A stretch of 13,358 nucleotides of DNA from Elioraea sp051860475 (GTDB lineage: Bacteria > Pseudomonadota > Alphaproteobacteria > Acetobacterales > Acetobacteraceae), in NCBI RefSeq assembly GCF_051860475.1, contig NZ_JBHYDW010000125.1, forward strand, positions 1 through 13,358, given 5' to 3'. The notes below the pieces were generated by a model. That model saw only the letters and a program-made list of their open reading frames with translations. It searched no databases and was not told where the DNA came from. The position numbers and the translations under genes were made by a program. Shown here piece by piece: positions 1 through 5,742 of this stretch. Within the stretch, counting starts at the first letter, position 1. Every line of letters begins with the position of its first letter.

Positions 1-180
1 TGCGCGCATTGATGCGGGGCCGCACCACCTTCGTGATCGCGCATCGCCTTTCCACCGTGCGCGAGGCCGACACGATCCTGGTCTTCGCCGAGGGCCGGAT
101 CGCCGAACAGGGAAGCTTCAAGGCGCTGATCGCGCGGGGCGGCATCTTCGCCGAACTGGTCGCGACGCAGTTGAGCCCTG
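1..180 (+). CDS. ABC transporter, fused ATPase C-terminus (5' partial, 3' end uncertain)
   Basis: This is the C-terminal end of an ABC transporter nucleotide-binding domain; the gene begins before the window. The frame with codons at 3, 6, 9 and so on encodes MRGRTTFVIAHRLSTV, which carries the H-loop histidine (IAHRLSTV). It is followed by the usual tail (ADTILVFAEGRIAEQGS, then KALIARGGIFAELVATQ). This form is typical of exporters with fused membrane and ATPase parts (MsbA/ATM1-like), in which the ATPase ends the protein. Walker A, Q-loop, signature and Walker B lie upstream and cannot be seen, so the substrate cannot be named. Family resemblance stops near position 170. No in-frame stop follows: the frame runs through the G/C homopolymer and is open into the CBS gene up to 755. 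I read that continuation as an artefact and set the end at the last credible codons. Confidence 0.8.
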
Positions 181-255
181 TGGCCCCCGAGATGGGGGTC
201 CGGGGGGCCATGGGCCCCGGCGGGGGGGGGGGGGGGGGGCCCCCCCCCCCCCCTC
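181..255. other. Anomalous low-complexity G/C block with G18-C14 junction
   Basis: From about 184 the sequence becomes runs of G and C: a CCCCC/GGGGG hairpin at 184-198, G6 at 202-207, then 18 G (222-239) followed at once by 14 C (240-253). Nothing else in the window resembles it. A G run on the left and a C run on the right is the geometry expected if forward reads with poly-G tails and reverse reads with poly-G tails were joined, as can happen with two-colour sequencing chemistry. The true sequence, including the ABC stop codon and possibly more, may be missing here. A natural GC-rich terminator-like structure is the alternative. Confidence 0.6.
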
Positions 256-261
256 GTCTGA

Positions 262-282
262 CAGGTTGCACCGCAGGTTGCA
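262..282. repeat. Tandem 9-bp direct repeat upstream of the CBS gene
   Basis: CAGGTTGCA occurs at 262-270 and again at 274-282, a 12-bp period. It lies 42 bp before the CBS start codon, in the only trustworthy part of that intergenic region. It could be a pair of regulator half-sites or chance. No known operator is recognised. Confidence 0.35.
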
Positions 283-323
283 TCGGTGGGAGAGTCACGC
301 CAGCCGGGAACGGAGGAACCGCG

Positions 324-755
324 ATGACCGTAGCCGCGATCCTGACGACCAAGGGCCCCGAGGTGGTCAGCGCCCGCCCCGACCAGACCCTCGAGGCGGC
401 GGCGAGACTGATGACCGAGCGCCGGATCGGGTCGGTGCTGGTGCGCGAGGGCGACGAGGTGATCGGCATCCTGTCCGAGCGCGACATCGTGCGGACGGTC
501 GCCGCGCACGGTGCGGCGGCGCTGACCATGACCGTCGGCTCGGCGATGACGCGCGACGTCGTGTTCGGCCATCTGTCCGACACGGTGGACAAGGTGCTCG
601 GCCTGATGACGGAGCGGCGCATCCGCCACCTGCCGGTGAAGGATGGCGAGCGCCTGATCGGCCTGGTGTCGATCGGCGACGTCGTGAAGAAGCGGATCGA
701 GGACGTGGAGCAGGAGGCGGAGGGTCTGCGCGCCTTCGTGCACGGCGCCGGTTGA
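324..755 (+). CDS. Tandem CBS-domain protein
   Basis: A soluble 143-aa protein made of one CBS pair (Bateman module). Such modules usually bind adenine nucleotides and act as energy or redox sensors; the partner here is unknown. CBS1 covers about residues 14-63 and CBS2 about 75-127. Each carries the ribose-binding S-x-x-D pattern: S51/D54 in SERDIV and S116/D119 in SIGDVV. There are no membrane segments and no fused enzyme domain. The start at 324 is chosen because GGAGG (312-316) lies 7 nt upstream and the protein then has normal stand-alone length. The same frame is open upstream into the ABC remnant only across the suspect G/C block, so a real ABC-CBS fusion is unlikely. It is followed by the TauE/SafE gene on the same strand after 43 nt. 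The domain call is firm; the cellular role is not known. Confidence 0.88.
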   Translation: MTVAAILTTKGPEVVSARPDQTLEAAARLMTERRIGSVLVREGDEVIGILSERDIVRTVAAHGAAALTMTVGSAMTRDVVFGHLSDTVDKVLGLMTERRIRHLPVKDGERLIGLVSIGDVVKKRIEDVEQEAEGLRAFVHGAG

Positions 756-771
756 TCCGTCGCAAGGCAGG

Positions 772-798
772 GGCGCGGCGCTGCTGTAGCCTCGCGCC
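772..798 (+). promoter_or_regulatory. Hairpin immediately before the TauE/SafE start codon
   Basis: GGCGCG (772-777) pairs perfectly with CGCGCC (793-798), enclosing 15 nt. The 3' arm ends one base before the ATG at 799. No Shine-Dalgarno sequence is visible before this start, so the stem could limit initiation. With GC content this high, a 6-bp GC stem may be chance. Confidence 0.25.
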
Positions 799-1521
799 AT
801 GGATCTGTTCGCCGAGTGCCTGCATGGCCTGACCGCGCTTGGGGTCGGCGGCACCGCGGCGGTCGCCGCGGCGCTGTTCGTCGCCGGGCTCGCCGGCGGG
901 GCGACCCACTGCACCGGGATGTGCGGACCGTTCGTGGTCGCGCAGGTCACGTCGGGTCTGGCGGCCCGGCCGACGCTGTCGCGGCTCTCGGCCGGGGCGC
1001 TCGCGCCCTATCATCTCGGGCGGGCGGTGACCTATGTCGGGCTCGGCGCGGCCGCCGGGCTGGTCTCCGGCGCGATCGTGCACGGTGCGGGCTTCCGCCC
1101 GGTGCTGGCCGCCCTGCTTGCGCTCGGCGCGGTGCTGATGCTGGCGCAGGCGGTGGCGCAGCTGGCCGCGCTGCTGCCCGCGGCGCCGGCCGGGCTGGCC
1201 GACCGGGTCGCGCGTGCGGCCGGACCGTTGCTCGCCGACCCGCGCGGCGGGCGGCGCTTCCTGCTCGGCCTGGTGCTCGGCTTCCTGCCCTGCGGGCTGC
1301 TCTATGGCGCGATCGCGGCCGCGGGCGCGACCGGCAGCGCGCTCGGGGGTGCGCTCGCGATGGCGGCCTTCGCGACGGGGACCGTGCCGGCCCTGTTCGG
1401 CGTCGGGCTTGCCGGCGCGTTCTTCGGCCGCCGCTTCCTGCCGGCGGCGCGCGCGATCGCCGCGCCGATGCTGGTGGTCAACGCCGCCGTGCTCGGCGTC
1501 CTGGCGCTCAGGGCCGCCTGA
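799..1521 (+). CDS. Sulfite exporter TauE/SafE family (COG2836-type) membrane protein
   Basis: An integral membrane protein of 240 aa with about six hydrophobic segments. It belongs to the short TauE/SafE branch (COG2836) often found beside cbb3 oxidase and copper genes, rather than to characterised sulfite exporters. Hallmarks are the cysteine motif in helix 1 (THCTGMCGPF, with H37, C38 and C42), the YHLGRAVTY segment (71-79), and GFLPCGLLYG with C165, which recalls the Pro-Cys helices of DsbD/CcdA. The paired cysteines and histidine fit metal or thiol handling, so a role in copper delivery or cytochrome maturation is inferred; no substrate can be read from sequence. The ATG at 799 is the only nearby start, because an in-frame TAG lies at 787-789. 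No ribosome binding site is evident. Its TGA abuts the stop of the convergent DUF2189 gene with no spacer. Confidence 0.85.
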   Translation: MDLFAECLHGLTALGVGGTAAVAAALFVAGLAGGATHCTGMCGPFVVAQVTSGLAARPTLSRLSAGALAPYHLGRAVTYVGLGAAAGLVSGAIVHGAGFRPVLAALLALGAVLMLAQAVAQLAALLPAAPAGLADRVARAAGPLLADPRGGRRFLLGLVLGFLPCGLLYGAIAAAGATGSALGGALAMAAFATGTVPALFGVGLAGAFFGRRFLPAARAIAAPMLVVNAAVLGVLALRAA

Positions 1522-2298
1522 TCACGCCACCACGTCCCTGTAGGCGTGCCAGGTCGCGTGGCCGATCAGCGGCATGGTCACGGCGAGGCCAAGGAACAGC
1601 GGGATGATGCCGAAGGCGGTGAAGGCGACGATCAGCCCCGCCCAGAGCATCATCGCCGGCCAGTTGCGCCGGACCGCGGTGAAGCTGGTGGCGACCGCGA
1701 CGAACACGTTGACGTCGCGGTCGAGCAGCATCGGGATCGACACCGCCGAGATCGCGAACACCAGCGCCGCGAACACCGCGCCCACCGCCGTGCCGACCGC
1801 CCAGAACGGGATCGCGTCGGGCTGGGCGAGCCGGATCACCAGGTTGTCCCAGTTCGGGTTGAAGCCGAGGCCGAAGAACACGGCGAAGATCAGGGTCGCG
1901 ATCCGGATCCAGCCGAGATGGAACAGCCCCAGAATGGCGCCCATGTAGGAAAGCTGGACGGCATTGCGCCGATAGGCGCCGAACGCGGCGCCGAGGCTCA
2001 CCGGCTCGCCCGCCGCAAGTCGGCGGCTGGTCTCGTAGAGCCCGACCGCCATCAGGGGCGCCAGGAAGAAGAACCCGGCCGTCATCGGCAGCACGAGCCA
2101 GAACACGCCGACCTGCAGCAGCAGGATCAGCAGCAGATAGGTCAGCGCCACCATCAGCGCGCCGTAGGCGAGGCTGACGCCCGGTGCGGCCATGACATCG
2201 CGCCACCCCGCCGCCAGCCAGGCCCAGGGCCGATCGACCGGCACCAGCCGCACGCGCGGGCTGTCGCCGTAGAACACCGGGATCGCCTGTTCCGTCAT
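1522..2298 (-). CDS. DUF2189 family integral membrane protein
   Basis: A predicted inner-membrane protein of 258 aa with about six helices, assigned to DUF2189, a family with no established function. Family-like landmarks are the N-terminal GWRDVMAAPGVSLAYG (31-46), the middle block LLDRDVNVFVAVATSF (191-206), and the C-terminal PLIGHATWHAYRD (243-255). The frame is open further upstream to 2472, but the ATG at 2298 is preferred. It has a GGGGAAA ribosome binding site (complement of 2304-2310) 5 nt away, and the extra 58 residues would be hydrophilic and read through the promoter region. It is transcribed divergently from ccoN and shares the 172-bp region holding the FNR/FixK box. Its position between the TauE/SafE gene and the cbb3 operon suggests a link to microaerobic respiration; this is inference only. 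Confidence 0.85.
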   Translation of the reverse strand: MTEQAIPVFYGDSPRVRLVPVDRPWAWLAAGWRDVMAAPGVSLAYGALMVALTYLLLILLLQVGVFWLVLPMTAGFFFLAPLMAVGLYETSRRLAAGEPVSLGAAFGAYRRNAVQLSYMGAILGLFHLGWIRIATLIFAVFFGLGFNPNWDNLVIRLAQPDAIPFWAVGTAVGAVFAALVFAISAVSIPMLLDRDVNVFVAVATSFTAVRRNWPAMMLWAGLIVAFTAFGIIPLFLGLAVTMPLIGHATWHAYRDVVA

Positions 2299-2376
2299 GC
2301 GCGTTTCCCCATGCGCTCGCCGCGGCCCTGGTTGGCCGCCGAACGTCGTTTCTCGCGTGACCACGGCCGCCGAACC

Positions 2377-2390
2377 TTGACGCATGTCAA
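2377..2390. promoter_or_regulatory. FNR/FixK-type anaerobox (TTGAC-N4-GTCAA)
   Basis: TTGACGCATGTCAA has perfectly inverted 5-bp arms and matches the Crp/Fnr-family pattern TTGA-N6-TCAA used by FNR, FnrL and FixK. Its centre (2383.5) is 87 bp before the ccoN start and 85 bp from the DUF2189 start. If it activates at the usual -41.5, ccoN transcription would begin near 2425. Being symmetric, it could also serve the divergent gene, with a start near 2342. It is the only such site I see between genes in this window. Oxygen-regulated activation of ccoNOQP by this family is well established. Confidence 0.85.
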
Positions 2391-2422
2391 TGTTGCGTCG
2401 CGGCACCGGCCCCACCTTGCCA

Positions 2423-2447
2423 TCCTGCCGCGCCCGGTGCGGCAGGA
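2423..2447 (+). promoter_or_regulatory. Perfect 9-bp hairpin in the ccoN leader
   Basis: TCCTGCCGC (2423-2431) and GCGGCAGGA (2439-2447) form a perfect 9-bp stem with a 7-nt loop. It sits between the anaerobox and the ccoN ribosome binding site (GGAGG, 2456-2460). No T-run follows, so it is not a standard terminator. It falls where transcription would begin if the anaerobox acts at -41.5. It could be a 5'-end mRNA stabiliser, or a dyad operator for a second regulator. Confidence 0.5.
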
Positions 2448-2470
2448 CGGCGCTTGGAGGCGAGGGTAGC

Positions 2471-3940
2471 ATGGCGGAGAGCGTTGCAGCGACGGGACAG
2501 GCGCGGCCCGCGCCCGACTACGTCGAGGACGTCGTCAGGGCGTTCATCGTCGCCACCGTGTTCTGGGGCGTGGTCGGGTTCCTGATGGGCACGACGATCG
2601 CCTTCCAGCTCGCCTATCCGATCCTGAACCTCGACCTCGAATGGACCACCTTCGGCCGGCTCCGGCCCGTGCACACCTCGGCGGTGATCTTCGCCTTCGG
2701 CGGCAACGCCCTGCTTGGCACCTCGCTGCACGTGGTGCAGCGCACCTGCCGCGCGCGGCTGTTCGGGGGGGCCGAGGCCGGATGGTTCCTGTTCTGGGGC
2801 TATCAGACCTTCATCGTGCTCGCAGCACTCTCCTACGTGATGGGCTACAGCCAGAGCAAGGAATACGCCGAGCCCGAGTGGTTCATCGACCTGTTCCTGA
2901 CCTTCGTCTGGGTGGTCTACCTCGTGGTGTTCATGGGCACGATCATGAAGCGCGAGGAGCCGCACATCTACGTGGCGAACTGGTTCTACCTCGCCTTCAT
3001 CATCACCATCGCGATGCTGCATGTCGGCAACAACCTCACCCTGCCGATCGGCTGGGGATTCTCGAAGAGCTACCAGCTCTCCTCGGGCGTGCAGGACGCG
3101 ATGATCCAGTGGTGGTACGGCCACAACGCCGTGGGCTTCTTCCTGACCGCCGGCTTCCTCGGGATGATGTACTACTTCATCCCCAAGCAGGCCGAGCGGC
3201 CGATCTACTCCTACCGGCTCTCGATCGTGCACTTCTGGTCGCTGATCTTCCTCTACATCTGGGCCGGCCCGCACCACCTGCACTACACCGCGCTGCCGGA
3301 CTGGGCGCAGACGCTGGGCATGATCTTCAGCGTGATGCTGTGGATGCCGTCCTGGGGCGGCATGATCAACGGCATCATGACGCTCTCGGGTGCGTGGGAC
3401 AAACTGCGCACCGATCCCGGCCTGCGCTTCTCGGTCGTCGCCGTCGCGTTCTACGGCATGAGCACCTTCGAGGGGCCGGTGATGAGCGTGAAGGCGGTGA
3501 ACGCGCTCAGCCACTACACCGACTGGACCGTCGGCCACGTCCATTCCGGTGCGATGGGCTGGGTCGGGTTCATCGTGTTCGGCGCGGTCTACTACCTCGT
3601 GCCGGTGCTTTGGAGGCGGCGCGGGCTGTACAGCCTGAAGCTGGTCGAGTGGCACTTCTGGATCGCCACGCTCGGTATCGTCTTCTACATCACCGCGATG
3701 TGGGTCTCGGGCGTGATGCAGGGGCTGATGTGGCGCGCCTATGACGAACTGGGGTTCCTGCAGTACAGCTTCATCGAGACGGTCGCGGCGATGCACCCCT
3801 ACTACGTGATCCGCGCGCTCGGCGGCGTGCTCTACCTCACCGGTGCGCTGATCATGGTCTACAACCTCTGGAAGACCGTGACCGCGGGCGAACCGATCCG
3901 ACGGCCGGCGCCGGCCTGGCGTCCCCAGGCGGCCGAGTAG
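2471..3940 (+). CDS. ccoN: cbb3-type cytochrome c oxidase subunit I (CcoN)
   Basis: Catalytic heme-copper subunit of the high-affinity cbb3 oxidase in the inner membrane; it reduces O2 to water and pumps protons. It is 489 aa, normal for the family, with about 12 helices. All expected ligands are present: H68 and H358 (low-spin heme b), H356 (high-spin heme b3), H218, H268 and H269 (CuB). Y262, in YIWAGPHHLHY, is the cbb3-type tyrosine that crosslinks to the CuB histidine. Assignments follow alignment by eye to the Pseudomonas stutzeri enzyme. The ATG at 2471 is chosen: GGAGG at 2456-2460 precedes it, and GAGGG at 2462-2466 lies closer. An in-frame ATG at 2384 gives 29 extra residues, but it lies inside the anaerobox and so is not credible. 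First gene of the operon; ccoO starts 12 nt after its stop. Confidence 0.98.
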   Translation: MAESVAATGQARPAPDYVEDVVRAFIVATVFWGVVGFLMGTTIAFQLAYPILNLDLEWTTFGRLRPVHTSAVIFAFGGNALLGTSLHVVQRTCRARLFGGAEAGWFLFWGYQTFIVLAALSYVMGYSQSKEYAEPEWFIDLFLTFVWVVYLVVFMGTIMKREEPHIYVANWFYLAFIITIAMLHVGNNLTLPIGWGFSKSYQLSSGVQDAMIQWWYGHNAVGFFLTAGFLGMMYYFIPKQAERPIYSYRLSIVHFWSLIFLYIWAGPHHLHYTALPDWAQTLGMIFSVMLWMPSWGGMINGIMTLSGAWDKLRTDPGLRFSVVAVAFYGMSTFEGPVMSVKAVNALSHYTDWTVGHVHSGAMGWVGFIVFGAVYYLVPVLWRRRGLYSLKLVEWHFWIATLGIVFYITAMWVSGVMQGLMWRAYDELGFLQYSFIETVAAMHPYYVIRALGGVLYLTGALIMVYNLWKTVTAGEPIRRPAPAWRPQAAE

Positions 3941-3952
3941 GGAGGGCGCGCG

Positions 3953-4675
3953 ATGTTCCGGCATCACGGCGCGATCGAGCGCAACGTCACCCTGCTCGCG
4001 GTCCTGACGCTGATCACCGTCTCGATCGGCGGGCTGGTGCAGATCGTGCCACTGTTCACGATCGAGACCACGATCGAGCGGGTCGAGGGCGTGCGCCCCT
4101 ACACACCGCTCGAACTCGCCGGGCGCAACATCTATCTGCGCGAGGGCTGCTACGCCTGCCACAGCCAGCAGATCCGGCCGTTCCGCGACGAGCTCGAACG
4201 CTACGGCCACTACTCGCTCGCGGCCGAGTCCATGTACGACAAGCCGTTCCAGTGGGGCTCGAAGCGCACCGGGCCCGACCTCGCGCGGGTCGGCGGCAAG
4301 TACTCGAACGAGTGGCACCTCCAGCACATGATCGATCCGCGCAGCGTGGTGCCGGAGAGCGTGATGCCGCCCTACGGGTTCCTGCTCCGCCCACTCCGGA
4401 CCGACGACGTCACGAGCCATCTGCGCGCCCTCCAGCGCCTCGGCGTGCCCTATACCGACGAGATGATCGCCAATGCCGCGGCGGACCTCCGCGCCCAGGC
4501 CGATCCGGACGCCGATCATTCCGGCCTCCTCGAGCGCTACCCCAAGGCGCCGACCGGCGCGTTCGACGGCAACCCGGGCCGCGTGACCGAGATGGACGCG
4601 ATCATCGCCTACATGCAGATGCTCGGCACGCTGGTCGACTTCGCCGACGTGACGCCGCAGCAGCTCACGCAGTGA
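3953..4675 (+). CDS. ccoO: cbb3-type cytochrome c oxidase subunit II, monoheme (CcoO)
   Basis: Membrane-anchored monoheme cytochrome c subunit that passes electrons from CcoP to CcoN. It is 240 aa. One N-terminal helix lies at about residues 12-34, and the rest is periplasmic. The heme c site is C66-Y-A-C69-H70 in REGCYACHSQQIRPF, and M138 in VVPESVMPPYGF is the likely axial methionine. The block KRTGPDLARVGGKYSNEWH (104-122) is characteristic of CcoO/FixO. The start at 3953 follows GGAGGG (3941-3946) with 6 nt spacing. Its stop codon TGA overlaps the AGGAGG that serves ccoQ, which favours coupled translation. No anomalies are seen. Confidence 0.97.
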   Translation: MFRHHGAIERNVTLLAVLTLITVSIGGLVQIVPLFTIETTIERVEGVRPYTPLELAGRNIYLREGCYACHSQQIRPFRDELERYGHYSLAAESMYDKPFQWGSKRTGPDLARVGGKYSNEWHLQHMIDPRSVVPESVMPPYGFLLRPLRTDDVTSHLRALQRLGVPYTDEMIANAAADLRAQADPDADHSGLLERYPKAPTGAFDGNPGRVTEMDAIIAYMQMLGTLVDFADVTPQQLTQ

Positions 4676-4685
4676 GGAGGGCACG

Positions 4686-4844
4686 ATGATGGACTGGCTC
4701 GCCGCCCACTACGCCGAGCTGCGCCAGCTCTGGTCGGTGTGGTTCCTGCTGCTGTTCGTCGGGATCGCCGCCTGGGCGTTCTGGCCACGCAACAAGGAGC
4801 GGCTGGAACGCCAGGGCCGCATTCCGCTCGACGACGACCGCTGA
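4686..4844 (+). CDS. ccoQ: cbb3-type cytochrome c oxidase subunit CcoQ (FixQ)
   Basis: A small 52-aa membrane protein: one helix (about residues 16-33, LWSVWFLLLFVGIAAW) followed by a charged cytoplasmic tail. The FWPRNKERLERQG segment is typical of CcoQ/FixQ. CcoQ is not catalytic; it helps assemble or stabilise the complex, chiefly the CcoP association. It sits in the canonical position between ccoO and ccoP. Two adjacent ATG codons (4686 and 4689) can start it. AGGAGG (4675-4680) is 5 nt from the first and 8 nt from the second, so either works, with a one-residue difference. The ribosome binding site overlaps the ccoO stop codon. Confidence 0.93.
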   Translation: MMDWLAAHYAELRQLWSVWFLLLFVGIAAWAFWPRNKERLERQGRIPLDDDR

Positions 4845-4859
4845 GAGAGGAGCACGTTC

Positions 4860-5729
4860 GTGCCCACCAAGATCGAGAAGGACGCGGTCACCGGCACGGA
4901 GACCACCGGCCATGAATGGGATGGCATCAAGGAGCTGAACACGCCGCTGCCGAAGTGGTGGCTCTACATCCTCTACGCGACCATCGCCTGGTCGGCGGTG
5001 TGGGCGGTGCTCTATCCCTCCTTCCCCGGGCTCTCCGGCCATTGGCGCGGCACCACGGGCTGGACGCAGCGTACCGCGATCGTCGAGCAGATGCAGGCGG
5101 CCGAGGCCGAGCGCGCGCCGATGCTGGAGCGCATCCGTGCCGCCGCGCTCGACGAGATCCGGCGTGACCCCGACCTGCTGCAGTACGCGATGGCGGGCGG
5201 GCGGGTCGCCTTCGCCGACAACTGCGCGGCCTGCCATGGCGCCGGCGGCGAAGGCCGGCCTGGCGGCTTCCCGAGTCTCGCCGACGATTCCTGGATCTGG
5301 GGCGGCACGCTCGAGGACATCCACACCACGATCCTGCACGGCATCCGCAACACCCAGGACGCGGATGCCCGCATGAGCCTGATGCCGGCCTACGGCCAGA
5401 TCCTCTCGCGCCAGGAGATCGACGACGTCGCCGAGCACGTGGTCAGCCTGACGGGCCGGAGCACCGATGCCGCAAGTGCCGCGCGCGGCGCGACCATCTA
5501 CGCCGATCAGTGCGTCGCCTGCCATGGCGAGAAGGGCGAGGGTGTGCGCGAGCAGGGAGGTCCGGCGCTGAACGACGCGATCTGGCTCTATGGCGGCTCC
5601 AAGCGCGAGATCGCCGCGCAGATCGCCAACCCCCGCATGGGCGTGATGCCACCCTGGCAGGGGCGGCTCGACGTGGCCACCATCCGCATGCTGACGGTCT
5701 ACGTGCACACGCTCGGCGGCGGCGAGTAG
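4860..5729 (+). CDS. ccoP: cbb3-type cytochrome c oxidase subunit III, diheme (CcoP)
   Basis: Diheme cytochrome c subunit that accepts electrons from soluble or membrane cytochrome c and passes them to CcoO. It is 289 aa: a cytoplasmic N-terminus, one membrane helix at about residues 33-53 (starting WWLYILYATIAW), then two cytochrome c domains. Heme sites are C122-A-A-C125-H126 and C218-V-A-C221-H222. Likely axial methionines are M175 (SLMPAYG) and M263 (GVMPPWQ). The conserved TGHEWDGIKELNTPLPKWW-type N-terminus supports the GTG start at 4860, which has AGAGGAG (4846-4852) 7 nt upstream. Spacing is 15 nt after ccoQ and 13 nt before ccoG. This is the single-helix N-terminal form. Confidence 0.97.
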   Translation: MPTKIEKDAVTGTETTGHEWDGIKELNTPLPKWWLYILYATIAWSAVWAVLYPSFPGLSGHWRGTTGWTQRTAIVEQMQAAEAERAPMLERIRAAALDEIRRDPDLLQYAMAGGRVAFADNCAACHGAGGEGRPGGFPSLADDSWIWGGTLEDIHTTILHGIRNTQDADARMSLMPAYGQILSRQEIDDVAEHVVSLTGRSTDAASAARGATIYADQCVACHGEKGEGVREQGGPALNDAIWLYGGSKREIAAQIANPRMGVMPPWQGRLDVATIRMLTVYVHTLGGGE

Positions 5730-5742
5730 CGCGAGGGGTACC

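Noticed and set aside
9..755. A 248-residue open frame reading as an ABC-CBS fusion
   Set aside because: The joining segment is only poly-Gly/poly-Pro coded by the G18C14 block plus filler. The CBS part has its own ribosome binding site and start at 324.
1546..2469. A plus-strand 307-residue open frame over the DUF2189 gene
   Set aside because: It is low-complexity Arg/Asp/Glu/His-rich translation with no recognisable motif; the minus-strand frame has coherent membrane helices and family motifs.
2387..4684. A 765-residue open frame antisense to ccoN-ccoO
   Set aside because: It is a codon-bias shadow of high-GC genes: the product is a charged Arg/His/Asp/Glu-rich sequence with no domain, opposite clear genes with all catalytic residues.
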